A program made the position numbers and the translations under genes. The notes below the pieces were generated by a model. It ran no database searches. It saw nothing but the letters and a program-made list of their open reading frames with translations, and was not told where the DNA came from. This document shows, piece by piece, positions 10,915 to 22,244 of a stretch of 60,000 nt of DNA. Source of the stretch: Cryptomeria japonica (taxonomy: Eukaryota; Streptophyta; Pinopsida; Cupressales; Cupressaceae); assembly GCF_030272615.1 (NCBI RefSeq), contig NC_081413.1, positions 607,332,209 to 607,392,208 on the forward strand. Direction: 5' to 3'. Positions within the stretch are counted from its first letter, which is position 1. The number at the start of each line of letters is the position of its first letter.

Positions 10915-12981
10915 GGATTCGAGGTAACTTCTTGTACATAATGTCTTTTTCTTGTTTGTTTTTCGTCTTTTGTTTGTTTGTTTTTGCTTTGTTTGACTCT
11001 GTGACCCAATGGATAAGAGGAAGGCACTTAGAGTTCTGGATTCTTTTATTTCATAATCTTGAAGAATAAATGAGAGAATTCCCCAGTCAGAGCCAGTTGT
11101 TGTCCTCATTTTTGTTTTCAAAAATGAAGGACCACTACATGAAATTTTTGTGAAAAAATGAAAATTTTTACTTTGTGGCACACTTCCCGAGGCATAATTT
11201 CGACTAGTCCTTGGAATGGCTTAATCCTCAGTCCATCCTCAAACTACGTTTTGAATTCATCGAATTTTGGGTTCATTTTCTATGTCTTTCCTTCAATTTC
11301 GGGTTTTAAAACCTCGAGTGCAGGTGGAGAATTTTCTTCAAACTCCAAGTTTTAATGATATTCATTGTTTTGGTCTTTGTAGGGGAATTTTCAGCTTATT
11401 ACATGTGCACTTTTATTAAAAAATGTTACTTGTAATTTGTTTTAAATTTCCCTTTTATTGTTTTTATCATTTTTATTGTTTTTTGGTCTTGTTTATTTAA
11501 AATAGGGATTTTTTAGCTAAATTACAAGTAAACTTGTAGTTCTCTCCAAAAACCCCTACTTTAATGGTTTTTAAATGTAATAGGGATTTTAAACCCCCAT
11601 TACATATGTGCAAGAAAGTATAACTTGTTGCAGGGATTTTATTTCCCTTTTATAAGTAAGTAAAACTTGCATTTCTCTCCCAAAAACCCAATTTTACACA
11701 TAAAGTGCATTTTTTACATTTTTAAACTTGCAGTTTATTCCAAAAAACCCGATTTTGGTTTAGTAAGTGAAAAAGTGAAAATAAAACTTGTAATTGTCTC
11801 CCAAAAACCCGATTTTCACATGCAATTGTAAATTTGAACTTGTTCTTCTCTCCAAAAAACCCGATTTTCAGTTGGAAGCAAATTTGTTGAAGTTTTCAAT
11901 CGATTTTCGTGGAGATCTTCTAGGAAGGAGAGGCGTTTTGGTTTCTACCCTATTCTTATGCGTATGAAACCACTTATCATGCCATTTGGAGGTTGCATTT
12001 ATGGGTTTTTTGCTTCAAATCAGCAACCACATGTTTCCTAAATGCCACATTTTGGGGGATTAAAACTTCATCAAATTGCATTCTCCTAAATCGATTTGAA
12101 CTCTCCTACCTAGGCGTGGAGATTGGAGTTTTATTTGCGCCATTTTATTTGCTTTTGCTGCCACGTTTTTTCATATAAGACGTTTTTCTAAAAACGTGGC
12201 AAGGGTTTGGTATCTCGGTTTCTCTCTATTTATTGGTGTGTCTTCTCCATTCCAAAGATTGTGGCTTTTTGGAGAAGCATTTTCAGCTTGAAGAAAGGTA
12301 TGTTCTCTTTCCTTTCTTTCCTTCTTTTTATTATTTTCTTGTTTTCTTAGTTTTCTTTCTTAGTTTCATTTTTGTCCATGTGTTGTTCTTCCCCCAAAAA
12401 TCAGTTTTTGTGAGGGAGATCTTCCCCTTTGTATGCAATTTTTGAGTTGCATTATTCTTCCCAAAATTCCCTCTTTACTTGTATTTGGGATTTTTAATCC
12501 CGATTACAAGTTCGCTAGAAATTCTTGATCTTCCCTTACGGTTAAGGAATTTAACCATTTTTGGTTAAAATTCCAAGTTGAAAAGTGTGAAATACCCCTC
12601 CCTTTCAAATTCAGGTTTTAAAAACCGGATTACATGTTGAAGAGTTCTTCCCATTTTCATGAAAATGACATTCCCAAATTTTCCCATTTCTATCCATTCA
12701 TGTTTCCCATATCCATACTTTTCATTTCCATTATTTTCCGCGAGTCAAAATCTCATTTTCCATCCATTTCTCCATTTGCAAATTTAAAAAGTTTACTTAC
12801 ATTTGGGTTTTAAAACCCCGATTGCATGTATGTTCTTTCCAACTTGTATGCTTGCAAAAATTTCCCCAAGATCCGAAATTGGTCAAAGTCAAGATTTTCC
12901 CATTTCCATATATTTCCCCTCTTCCTCTCACAAAATCGTGAAGTTCAAGAATCAAAGTTTTTTCCATTTGGAGAAGGAAGA
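10915..12981 (+). other. Pol-to-auxiliary-ORF spacer, motif-rich
   Basis: No protein is recognisable. It is T-rich and contains two recurring motifs (listed separately). A splice-donor-like AAAGGTATGTTC at 12295-12306 follows a promoter-like TCTCTCTATTTATTGG near 12220, so it may hold the leader or an intron for the auxiliary ORF transcript. That role is a guess. Confidence 0.45.
11531..11868 (+). repeat. Five spaced copies of a ~32-bp motif
   Basis: Copies begin at 11531, 11664, 11725, 11785 and 11837. Each starts AACTTG, continues with a variable T-rich piece, CTCTCC or a variant, then AAAAACCC and GATTTT (or a variant). Spacing is 52-61 bp for the last four. Sequence between copies is not conserved. 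Confidence 0.7.
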
Positions 12982-15900
12982 ATGATATTTGCAGCTAACT
13001 ATGATGTTGCCTTAACTCTTTTAAGTCTTCATCACAGTATTCCAGGTTCACAATCAATGTCAGATTTGTCGGCATCCCCAGCTCCAAAGAAGATGAAATA
13101 CAAATATGAGAAGTATCAGAATGAGGTAGCACCTTCCTAGGTTTCTTCTCCTTTGGATCACATCAGAGACATGGAAATAGGGCACGTTGATATGTCAGAA
13201 TTCGTCAAGAGGATAGAAGATCCACAAGATAATAACTTGCATCGGCTGTTGGATAGCCATATCCACCATGCATCATCTTTCCAGGTGGCTGTCCTAGAAC
13301 CTGAGTTCATTCTTGCCTGCGCCCATCATTTTGACAAAGAATCAAGAGTCATCAAAAATGATGATGGTGAGGCGAGAATCCATCTTGATGCAGATATGAT
13401 CGAGAAGGTCTTCATAATACCTCCTGCACCTGTTTATATGGAAATCTCCAAAGAAAGTGCAGCAGAGTATTATGTGAAGAGGAAAAAAGATTGCAAGCGA
13501 CACATCAATAGGTGGATCCAAGAGCCACGAGCCTCCTTCTCAAGGTGGGCAAAGTTGTACCGTCGTGATTTCAAATGGGAGATAGGAGACACCATAACTC
13601 TTCTCAGCAGGATGATGGGCCTTGCGCATTCCAATGTCTTTGAGCCATGGGTGTACCAGTTCATCATGTTCATAAGGCAGTCTCATCACATTTCATGGGG
13701 AGAAGTCATCAATGATGCCTTGTGCGAATAACTTGCAGTAGTTCCTACCACCATGACCTTCTTCATGAATTCATATTTGGTATATTTGGCAGCATCACTT
13801 AGACACTTTCCAGGTCTTTCTACCAAGGGTGATAGCTCACTTATACCAGTTTGGGAGTATTATGACCAGTTGTCATTGAAACCCAGCAGACTACATTTCA
13901 GAAGAGTACAAGATGCATTCTTCGGATATTTCATGTGTCAGTTTGACAGAAATATCAGGAACAAGAGAGTATCATATGAGGCATGGGAAAAGGTGTGCAA
14001 GTATGGATGTTTGTTTCTGCAGTTTCCCAACTTCACCTATATAAGAATTGGATGCTATGGTGGTCAGCCATATATGCTTCCCAGACACCCAACTGATAAG
14101 ATCATTCTTATGGAGTTGGGAAGACAGATCATGGCTGTCCACACTTTTTAGTCTGCTAGACACAAGGTTGGAATGGGGATCTCTACCACAAACCCATTGA
14201 AAATTGCCCGGTATTCCCTTGTCACATATGTGAAAGCTAAGGCCATGGAGACTAAACCATAGGAAATCAAGCTCAAAAGGTTTAAACCTAGAGCTGATTT
14301 TGATTATAGGGGTATGAAGGAGAAGATCAAGAAATCCTTTGTGCATGTGCATCACATTGAGGATGTCTGGGTAGATCTCCGCACAGAAGCCGATGTTCTA
14401 AAGATGGATTACTGCAGGCTCACTATTGAGCAAATTGTTGATTTGAACTTGGTGGATATCCCACAAGGGATGATTGATAATGGACACATACTTGATCCTG
14501 AATACATTTCATGGAGGGTTGAGGAAGGTCCACTTCCTTTGATCCAATGGTCACACAAGGAGTGCATATCCATCCTTGAGATATTTCAGCTTATCTTAGC
14601 TAACACCAACGCATGGCTGAAAAGTAATGCTGTTAGACTTATACAAGTCAAGGTTGGTAAAGAAGATGATTATACGGGGCCTCTTGGACGTAAGTCTAAG
14701 ATTCAGGTTGACAACAAGGAGGGTGTATCATCTTCGGGCACAAGGATCAAGTTGCGAGTCAGTCGTGTAGTAGTGCTTCCTCCTAAGGAGTCGACAGTTC
14801 GTGGGAAGGAAAAATCATGATTCAATGTTTAGGTGATCGATCTAGATAATCGAGAAGAGGGGCAACAATCTGATGATGCTCCCAAATCTCCAGTTTCAGA
14901 CTCACCTCATGAGATCATTCCTCCAGTTTCCATTGAGACGCTTCTTTCTCCTCCTGATTTGCTTGTGGATGAGTCTCCTCAGAATACTATTCCCATTTCA
15001 GCATACGAGCCATCTCCTGATCATCAACAAGAGAATGTTGGAAGTTCCTGAGGATATTCCTACTTGCATCTAGTTATCAAAAATTGATACTTCCACTTCT
15101 GATTTTGAAGAATTCATGAAGCAATCTTCATGCCCATTGGTAACTGAGCAAACTGTGGTCCCTGTCCAAACAGATATTCCTCCTAAGATGACCATGATGA
15201 TTCAAATAGAAACTGCTTCTCCTTTGCCTACGATTGCTACTGAAGGGGAGTTGATGACTTTGCCTCCATGGCTTAGTTCTTTTACTCCGAAGAGGAAGAA
15301 GTGGGAAATATCGTCCGATGCCTTTGATTACCAGCAACTGAAACAGTCTAGATCCAAAGTTGCTAAGAAGGCCAAAACTATCTCCCGAGTAACTATTGAC
15401 AACAACAAGGTGAAGGTAGCTGAAATTATGGAACCTATTGCAGATAAGCCAATTGAAGAAATGTCAGCTGCCGATTATAAGGTTACAAGGATAGAGTTGG
15501 GTAAACAGACACATGAGGTCATAAACATGACGCTTTGTTTTCTATTGCTTCGCTGGTGCAAAGGTGTGATGAGCTTCTAGCAAAGAAAGACAAGCTAGAA
15601 GATGAAAACCGACAACTTATGGCAGTCGTTCATAAAATCACAAAACCTGCTGCTAAAGGGAGTAACTCCATAGGTTCTTTTGGTTCCCAAGAATCAATTC
15701 GTGGAGTGGAAAGGGCTTCTTAAAAGGTACAAGCACTGAATTCCTGGGTTGATCAGCTTCATGATCTATGTGCACAGGTAATGAAAGACATTTTTCAGAT
15801 AATGTCTAAGTTAGAGGCCGTTGAGGAGAATCTAGATGAGACTTCTGATACTTTCAAAAAGAATCTGGAAAGTGTTGAAGAAATTTTGACAATCTGGTGT

Positions 15901-16410
15901 ACCATGCGCCAACAACAGCTGAGTGTTCTACAGGAACACGCCATCATCTCTTCCGGGGTCATGTACTTGGAATTTGAAGAGCTCCTGGAAAACAAGGCCC
16001 TTGTTCTTAAATCCCTCTTTGAGGAGATTGATGATGCAAAGAGATTCCAGGGTGAAGTTTTCCAAGATATTATCTCACATTGTGAAAGGGCCTCTTGCAA
16101 CATCGTAAGTTAGGATGGAGAGCTGATTCCAGAAGAAGAAGTTCTTGCTGATTTACAAATGAGGATTCATAATGAATGGAGGAGCGAACAATTCACGACC
16201 ACTTCAATTTAAACATTGATGAAACACCAAGTCTTTCTACATGAAATCCAGTCCATCCTAGATAAAAACAATTCTACGCTCCTCTGGTGTCATGACACTA
16301 TTGTGAAGACCATGGTTGTTGCCAAGAACACCCATGAATCGAATCCCGATGAAGTACAAACAAGCATCTAGAAATTTCACGGATTTGTGTCTTCACAAAA
16401 TGCAACTTAA
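12982..16410 (+). pseudogene. Large auxiliary ORF downstream of gypsy pol
   Basis: About 1,143 codons from the ATG at 12982 to TAA at 16408, nearly all in frame 1 with a short frame-2 stretch (about 15050-15540) and around ten stops, nearly all TAG/TAA/TGA at Gln or Arg positions. Part 1 (13153-14820) is a globular helical region with conserved-looking blocks (DADMIEKVFIIPPAP; FSRWAKLYRRDFKWEIGD; WEVINDAL-like end) recalling plant transposon-protein/plant mobile domain families. Part 2 (14833-15500) is Ser/Pro/acid-rich, probably disordered. Part 3 (15560-16110) is Glu/Leu/Lys coiled coil. No signal peptide or clear membrane span argues against a typical envelope protein. It is in the sense orientation inside the element, so it is an element gene and not a captured antisense fragment. 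Function unknown. Confidence 0.7.
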
Positions 16411-17538
16411 GTGTTTTTCAACACTTGGTTGAATTTTCCCTCATTTGTAATCTTTAGTTGTAATTTTGTTTTGACAAGTTACATGTAAAAGTATTTTTTG
16501 TAAAAAACAAGTTACACATTACTTGCGCTTTTGTAATTACATGTAAGGCAACTACAAGTTGTGTCCAATTAGGACTGTAGTTGGAATAAGTCTTAGTTAG
16601 TTATTGAATAAGTCTTGGTGGTTGAGAGAATCTCTCAAGTTAGTTAGATTCCTCCCACCTTTTCCTCAAGGCTCCTCTTCTATAAATACTTGAGGGGTCT
16701 ATTGTAATTGATATCTTTTTGGAAAGTAAGCACAAATTCTACCAAATTTATAGCAAGAAGTCTTTGAGCTTATGTATGTGAATTGAAAGTTTCTGAAGAA
16801 TAATAAAGAAGGATTACTCAAGTTTTGAGTCTTTGAGCTACATGTTTGAGTTTGAATCTTTTTATTTGTTCCATGCAAAGTGTTTCTAAAAAGAGCTTAG
16901 TCTAATCTGATTTGAAGTCTTTGAGTTCCAAGTAGAGAAGATTAATTAAAATAGGAAAATCTCTAGAAGGAGCAGCAAGTCTTTGAGCTTGCATCTATTC
17001 TTGATGAAAAATTATTGTTTGATAAGATTATTCCAGTCTTTGAGCTGCTGTCTTTTATTCTCTGTAAAATTTAGTATAGCAAAGGGTATATAGGACTTCA
17101 CATAAACAAGTCTTTGAGCTTGATATTGCCGTCTCGTCCTGAAGGAAGTGACAGAAGTCTTTGCGCTTTCAGGAAAATTCACTTCCTTTCTCTTGTTTCA
17201 CTTGAAAGTGGTTACTGATGTTCATATTCAATCACTATCCTTTTCTGTGAAGAGAAAAGGATATTGTCTTTCTTGAAAAAAGAAGAAAGATTTCTGTCCC
17301 ATCCCATTTTATTTTCAAAGTTGTAGTTAAATAGGGGGAGCATTCCCTTAATTAGGAGAGTTTTTACTCGTGTGCTGTAGTTGAAAGCACAATTTTGTAT
17401 ATTTTTCCCAAGTGTACAAAATTTTCAACCAATAGAATATAACTTAAAGTATAAGAAAGAAGAAAGATATAAGGAAATATCACTTATACTTAAGTGTTAT
17501 ATTCCATTTATGAATCCTGACGAAGAGACCAAAATGTC
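16411..17538 (+). other. 3' non-coding segment with TATA-like box and repeated 13-bp motif
   Basis: No coding sequence. A TATAAATA at 16681-16688 follows a U3-like stretch, so this may be an LTR or an internal promoter. Seven copies of AGTCTTTGAGCT follow (separate entry). A polypurine-like AAATAGGGGGAGCA lies near 17330 and AAAAAAGAAGAAAGA near 17275; either could be the tract that primes plus-strand synthesis, but neither abuts a clear TG start. Confidence 0.45.
16758..17168 (+). repeat. Seven spaced copies of AAGTCTTTGAGCTT
   Basis: Copies at about 16758, 16827, 16915, 16977, 17035, 17108 and 17155, spaced 47-88 bp. The word is near-identical each time while intervening sequence differs. 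They follow the TATA-like box, so they would lie in transcribed RNA if that box is used. Confidence 0.8.
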
Positions 17539-20500
17539 AAATTTCGCTCCTGACCCTTCCAAAGGGTCCAAAGCGAATTTCAATTTCACTCCTGACCCTT
17601 CCAAAGGGTCTAAAGCAAATTTCAATTTCGCTCCTGACCCTTCCAGAGGGTCCAGAGTGAATTCCTCTATAGGACATTCTAATTTGATCGAAATTTAGAA
17701 CTAACTCATTCCCAGGCATTATTGAGGGCAAAACACTTATTTGGAGTGAGGAAATGTGAGAGATGAAGTCAAGATTTGAGCCTAAAAGAAATTTCGCTCA
17801 TGACCCTTCCAAAGGGTCTAGAGCGAAATTCTTAGAAGTATTTTTTCCTCCTTATTTGCACTAAAAGCCTTGTTCCTTGGTTATGGTGGGGGTAGATGGA
17901 TATGTTCTTGCCTTAGGGAGTGACTAAAAGTGAAGGAGTGAAGGATTTCAGCCTAAAATAGAAATTTCACTCCTGACCCTTTCAAAGGGTCCAGAGCAAA
18001 ATTCTTCATAAGCCTCATTTGCTTCCTTGCTTAGACTACCAACCTTGTTCCTTGGGCATATTTGGAAGGGAAATTATGTGTCTTTGCCTTTCCAAGTGAT
18101 AGAATGTGAAGGAGTGAAGGATTTTTGACCAAGACAAGAATTTCGCTCCTGACCCTTCCAAAGGGTTCAAAGCGAAATTCATATGAGCCCCTTTTTCTTC
18201 ACAAAGCCTTGAAGTGAATGCTAACTTGGACTGGAGGATGATCAGGAGAAGCCTAATGAGTTATATCCAAGCCAAAGAAGGGAGGAAAAAAGTGAAAATG
18301 AGCCTAGAAAGAGAATTTCACTCCTGACCCTTCCAAAGGGTCCAGAGCGAAATTCACTTTTTCTCTATTTTTGCTCTTTGATATGGCCAAGTTTTGGATT
18401 TTTGATGCATAGTTGAGGAGACTTGGATGCATATTTACCTTGGAGAGGAGGTTTGAGGCGATGAAATGATGGAAATTAACCTAGAAGGAGAATTTCTCTC
18501 CTGACCCTTCCAAAGGGTCTAGAGTGAAATCCTCCATTTGACCTTCTTTTTTTGCCTTAGGCCCTAGAGTGACCTTGTCTGGAGCTAGTTTGATAGCGAA
18601 TTTCCTTGGTTAGGATGAAAGGAAGTTTAATTGATTGCATTTGAGGAAAAATTAGATGAATGAAGTGCAAGATCAACCTGGAAAGAGGATTTCGCTCCTG
18701 ACCCTTCCAAAGGGTCCAGAGCGAAAATCCTTATAGGTCTTATTTTCTTCCTTGTTTTGGCTAGGCATTGGCATGTTGGAGGGTGAATTGATATGTTCTT
18801 TCTTTGAGAGGTAGTTGGCCACTTTGAAAGATGAAGATTTTGCCTAAATTATGAATTTTGCTCCTGACCCTTCCAAAGGGTCTAGAGAGAAATTCTTTAT
18901 TAACCTCATTTGCTTCCATGCTTGGGCTTCAAAACTTGTTCCTTGGGTGAAGAGTGATAGAATTTTACCTTGCAAATAAGATTGGGATTGAAAAGATGAA
19001 GAGTCAAGTCTAGAATGAGAAATTCGCTCCTGACCCTTCTAAAGTGTCCAAAGCGAAATTTCACAAAACCACTCTTTTCCCTCAATTTTATTCCAAGTCT
19101 AGGGTGGTTCAAGGTGAATTAGGTTTGGAAGTGTCCTTAGGGGTGACTTTAACTTGCTAGTGATTATCAAATTTGAAGGAATTGAGCCAAATCATGAAAT
19201 TTGCTGCTGACCCTTCCAAAAGGTCTAGAGCAAAATTCCTAAAATCACCTATTTTCCCTTCAAAGCAAGTCAAATCCTTGGTTTTTATGGCTTGGATGGG
19301 TGTGAAGTAGCGTGACCTTGCCTTTGAAGGTGGATGGAAGTGAGAGGAATGAAAGAATAAGCTCAAAATATGAATTTCGCTCCTGACCCTTCCAAAGGGT
19401 CTAGAGCGAAATTCCTTAAAACTACCTTTTCCTTTCATTTTTATGCCAAGCTAAGCCTAGACCAAGGTGGGAGAAGTTGGGAGATGCCCCTAGGATTGAC
19501 CTTGAATGGATTGTCGCCTCCAGAAATGAATATTTTAAGCTTGGACAAGGATTTTGCTCCTGACCCTTCTAAAGGGTCCAGGGCGAAATCCTAAATAGGT
19601 CCTGTCCCTGACCATGGTTTTTGGCGAAATTCTCCTTATTAGCCATTTTTGAGGCCAAGTAAGTGTTGTAAAGTTGAGAGAAGGATTCAAATGGAGAGTC
19701 AAGTAAGAACAAAGTGAGAGGAATGGAGTTGAATGAGGGAAAACAAGCAAGAAATGAATTTCGCTCCTGACCCTTCTAGAGGGTCCAGGGCGAAATTCTT
19801 CAAACCACCTATTTATTCCTTGATTGAAGCCAAAACCTTGATCCCTATGGCATGATTGGAAGAAAAGTGTTGTATTATCGCCTTGCAAGATAGATTGGAG
19901 TGAAGGAAATGAAATATCAAGTGAAAAACTTGAATTTCGCTCCTGACCCTTCCAAAGGGTCCAAAGCGAAATTCTCAAAATGTCATTTTTCCTTCAAGTT
20001 TGTGCTAGGCGAGGATAGTGATCAAGGTGAATTGGACTTAAAAATGGCCATAGGCATGTGTTTGAATAAGTTATGAGTCCAAGAGGTAAGAATTTTGAGC
20101 TAAAGAATGAATTTCGCTCCTGACCCTTCCAAAGGGTCCAGAGCGAAATTCTCAATTTCACCTAAATTGCTCATGATGAAGGTTAGGAGATGGATTCCCA
20201 AGCGTTGGTGGATAGAGGACTAGTGTATGCTTGCCTTGGAAGACATTTTGGAGTGGAGGAGTGATAGAACTTGAGCCTAAGCTAGAATTTCACTCCTGAC
20301 CCTTCCAAAGGGTCCAGAGCGAAATCCTCAAAAACTCCATTTTTCTCCAATTTTGCATCAAGCTTGATGTTGGTTGAGATTAAAGGGATCCTTAGACATG
20401 CATGTGGTCGCAAGTTGTGAAGATTTTGTCCTAAAATGTAAATTTCACTCCTGACCCTTCCAGAGGGTCCAGGGAAAAATCCTTTGAAACTCCTATTTTT

Positions 20501-20658
20501 CACCTTGTTTGAGCTAGGCAAAGGGCTAGTTGTGAGATTATGATGAGAAGAGGTTTGAAGGCTAGGCCTAAGATTATGAAATGATGAAATGAGGTCTAAA
20601 TTGGCCAGGAATGCAAACTTCGCTCCTGACCCTTCCAAAGGGTCCAGAGCGAAATTCT
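17539..20658 (+). repeat. Hairpin satellite: ~20 copies of a 41-nt inverted repeat, mostly every ~176 bp
   Basis: Core copies start at 17539, 17582, 17624, 17789, 17962, 18138, 18312, 18490, 18687, 18852, 19020, 19195, 19372, 19550, 19756, 19932, 20109, 20285, 20439 and 20615. Outer arms are AATTTCGCTC and GAGCGAAATT, inner arms CCCTT and AAGGG, with internal loops CTGA/TCCA and apical CCA. The first three copies abut (42-43 bp period); the others are spaced 154-206 bp, usually 173-178. Flanks are homologous but more diverged (a recurring GAAGGAGTGAAGGAT before the core, CTTGTTCC-like words after), so this is an old tandem array whose core stayed similar. CG in the arms is often CA or TG. Open frames through it are repeat artefacts. 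Confidence 0.92.
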
Positions 20659-22235
20659 TATAGGGCCTGTCCTTGGGGAGAATCTTGAGTGAACTTCATT
20701 TTGATGTCTTCTTGTTGATGATTTAAGGTAGAAAATGCTATGTTAGAATGAATTTATTATGTATCCTTAATCATCTTATGGTTTATTTTGCAGATAGAAG
20801 AAGACCAAGCCAGGGCAAGGACGACCTCTTCCAGTCCATTGTCATCAAGGACATTCCACATGTAGAAAGGGATGGCTCAAGATGCTTTGAAGTGTTGGAA
20901 GCCTAGGGGTGTTCAAGGAGTTCAAGTTAGCCTAAAGACCTCATTCTACTACAAGATGGAAAAGAAAGGCTTTGGCAGCACTTCAAGGCGAGATGTGCTA
21001 CCAGAGAAGAAAGACTTGACAATAAGGAAGCCTGGTCAAACAAAGGAAGTACATCATTCATCAAAGCACATCAAGGACAGAGGAGGATCAACCAAGTCAC
21101 AAGCATTAGGCAAGGCGACATCCCAGTCACCATTCCTCCGATCGGATTGGTCCACCTCAGCATGTCCAGATTTAATGTACCTGACTCATTGGAGGTGACA
21201 CAAACTTCAATGTACCTGCCCCTGCTTCTTATTGGTCCTCACCATTGGAATGTAATTTTCTAATTGGCTAAGGAAGTTTGTTGTAACAAACCCTAATTAG
21301 GGTTTCTATCTTGCAATCCTAGCCATTGGTTCTAAGTCAATCAGAGTTGTCTGTTTGTAAAGGGTTCTCTATATAAAGCCCTAGCTCCTCATTTGTAAAG
21401 GTTAATAGTTAATAGTGGGTGAATAGTTAGAAATAGTGAATAGTCAGCTAATATAATAACAATTAGAGTAGATTAGGAGGACAAGGCAAGAAATTGTTGC
21501 CATTGATTGTAAATAAACTCCATTTTCATTGAAGTTATGGTGAAGTGTGTTGTTTCTTTGCAATATGCATGGTCTCTTGTTGAATCTTCATTTTAGATGA
21601 TAGATAATTAAATTGAATGAAATAAGTTGTTGAATGCACTCGCATGGAATCCACCTAGTCCAAACCACTAGCCTTTTGCTGATTGTAAGAGCACCTTGCG
21701 TGATCAACTGACATAGAATGAGCTTAATCCCGAGTCATAACACCTCTGTTGTTCACACATTATCTTAAATGGTGACCAATATCTGATGGTGTACGATTTG
21801 GACATATTTGAAACATCCCTTAGAAGATCGCAGTGAGTTGGTGTTGAATTGTTCAACCCGATGGTGAGACCCAGCCCAGTAGGATTCCACCTAGTCATTC
21901 ATCCATCTTCTCGCATTGTAGGTCTTAGAGTAGACTTCTTGAACCTTGTATCTTTTGCCATTTCTTTATCTTCCAGTTAGTAAATAGGACTTGTGATTCC
22001 AGCAAATCAAATGCTCAGGTCATCAAGTGTAAGTCCCCTTGTGATTCCAGCAAAATCACATCGTACCGCAAAGAGCTTATCCACACGTAGAGAACCTACA
22101 TATCAGAACCTTGGAGTTACTCTGACTGATCCTTTGGCGAGATCTTCAGTAGTTGGGAAACTTTGTTCAAGAGAGGATAAGGTACCTTTAGGTATTTTAT
22201 TCTATGTTTGGTCGTGTACAAAAGACACATCAACA
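20659..22235 (+). promoter_or_regulatory. LTR-like promoter, R and U5 segment at the 3' end of the gypsy element
   Basis: CTATATAAAGCCC at 21369-21381 is a good TATA box; CCCTAATTAGGG lies about 80 bases upstream; an AATAAA at 21512-21517 lies about 140 bases downstream. The segment ends CATCAACA at 22235, directly before LINE coding sequence. Together these fit U3-R-U5 of a long LTR whose U3 would contain the hairpin array. The left LTR is outside the window, so this cannot be confirmed by comparison. Confidence 0.55.
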
Positions 22236-22244
22236 GGCCTGTAG

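Larger units (their letters stand above)
5175..22235 (+). mobile_element. Giant Ty3/gypsy element, Tat/Ogre-like, 5' end cut off by insertion
   Basis: Gag, protease, archaeal-type RNase H, RT, RNase H and integrase are collinear from 5176 to 10914. A motif-rich spacer (10915-12981), a large sense-strand auxiliary ORF (12982-16410) and a long 3' non-coding region follow. The right end is placed at 22235 (CATCAACA), where LINE coding sequence begins. The visible part is 17 kb; with a 5' LTR and leader the intact element would exceed 20 kb, as in Ogre elements. The degenerate RNase H following RT plus a second RNase H is a Tat-lineage trait. The start of the 3' LTR is unresolved: it could lie near 16411 or near 17350. 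Confidence 0.7.

Noticed and set aside
12982-16410. Retroviral-type envelope gene
   Set aside because: Position after pol would fit, but I see no signal peptide, transmembrane segment or furin-like site.
17537-20638. Open frames with repeated Gly-Arg-Val-Arg-Ser-Glu-Ile on the minus strand (and mates on plus)
   Set aside because: They come from the hairpin satellite core read in frame; spacers between cores carry stops and no conserved frame.
17539-20658. CRISPR array
   Set aside because: Regular hairpin repeats superficially fit, but spacers are ~135 bp and mutually homologous, and the context is plant retrotransposon DNA.
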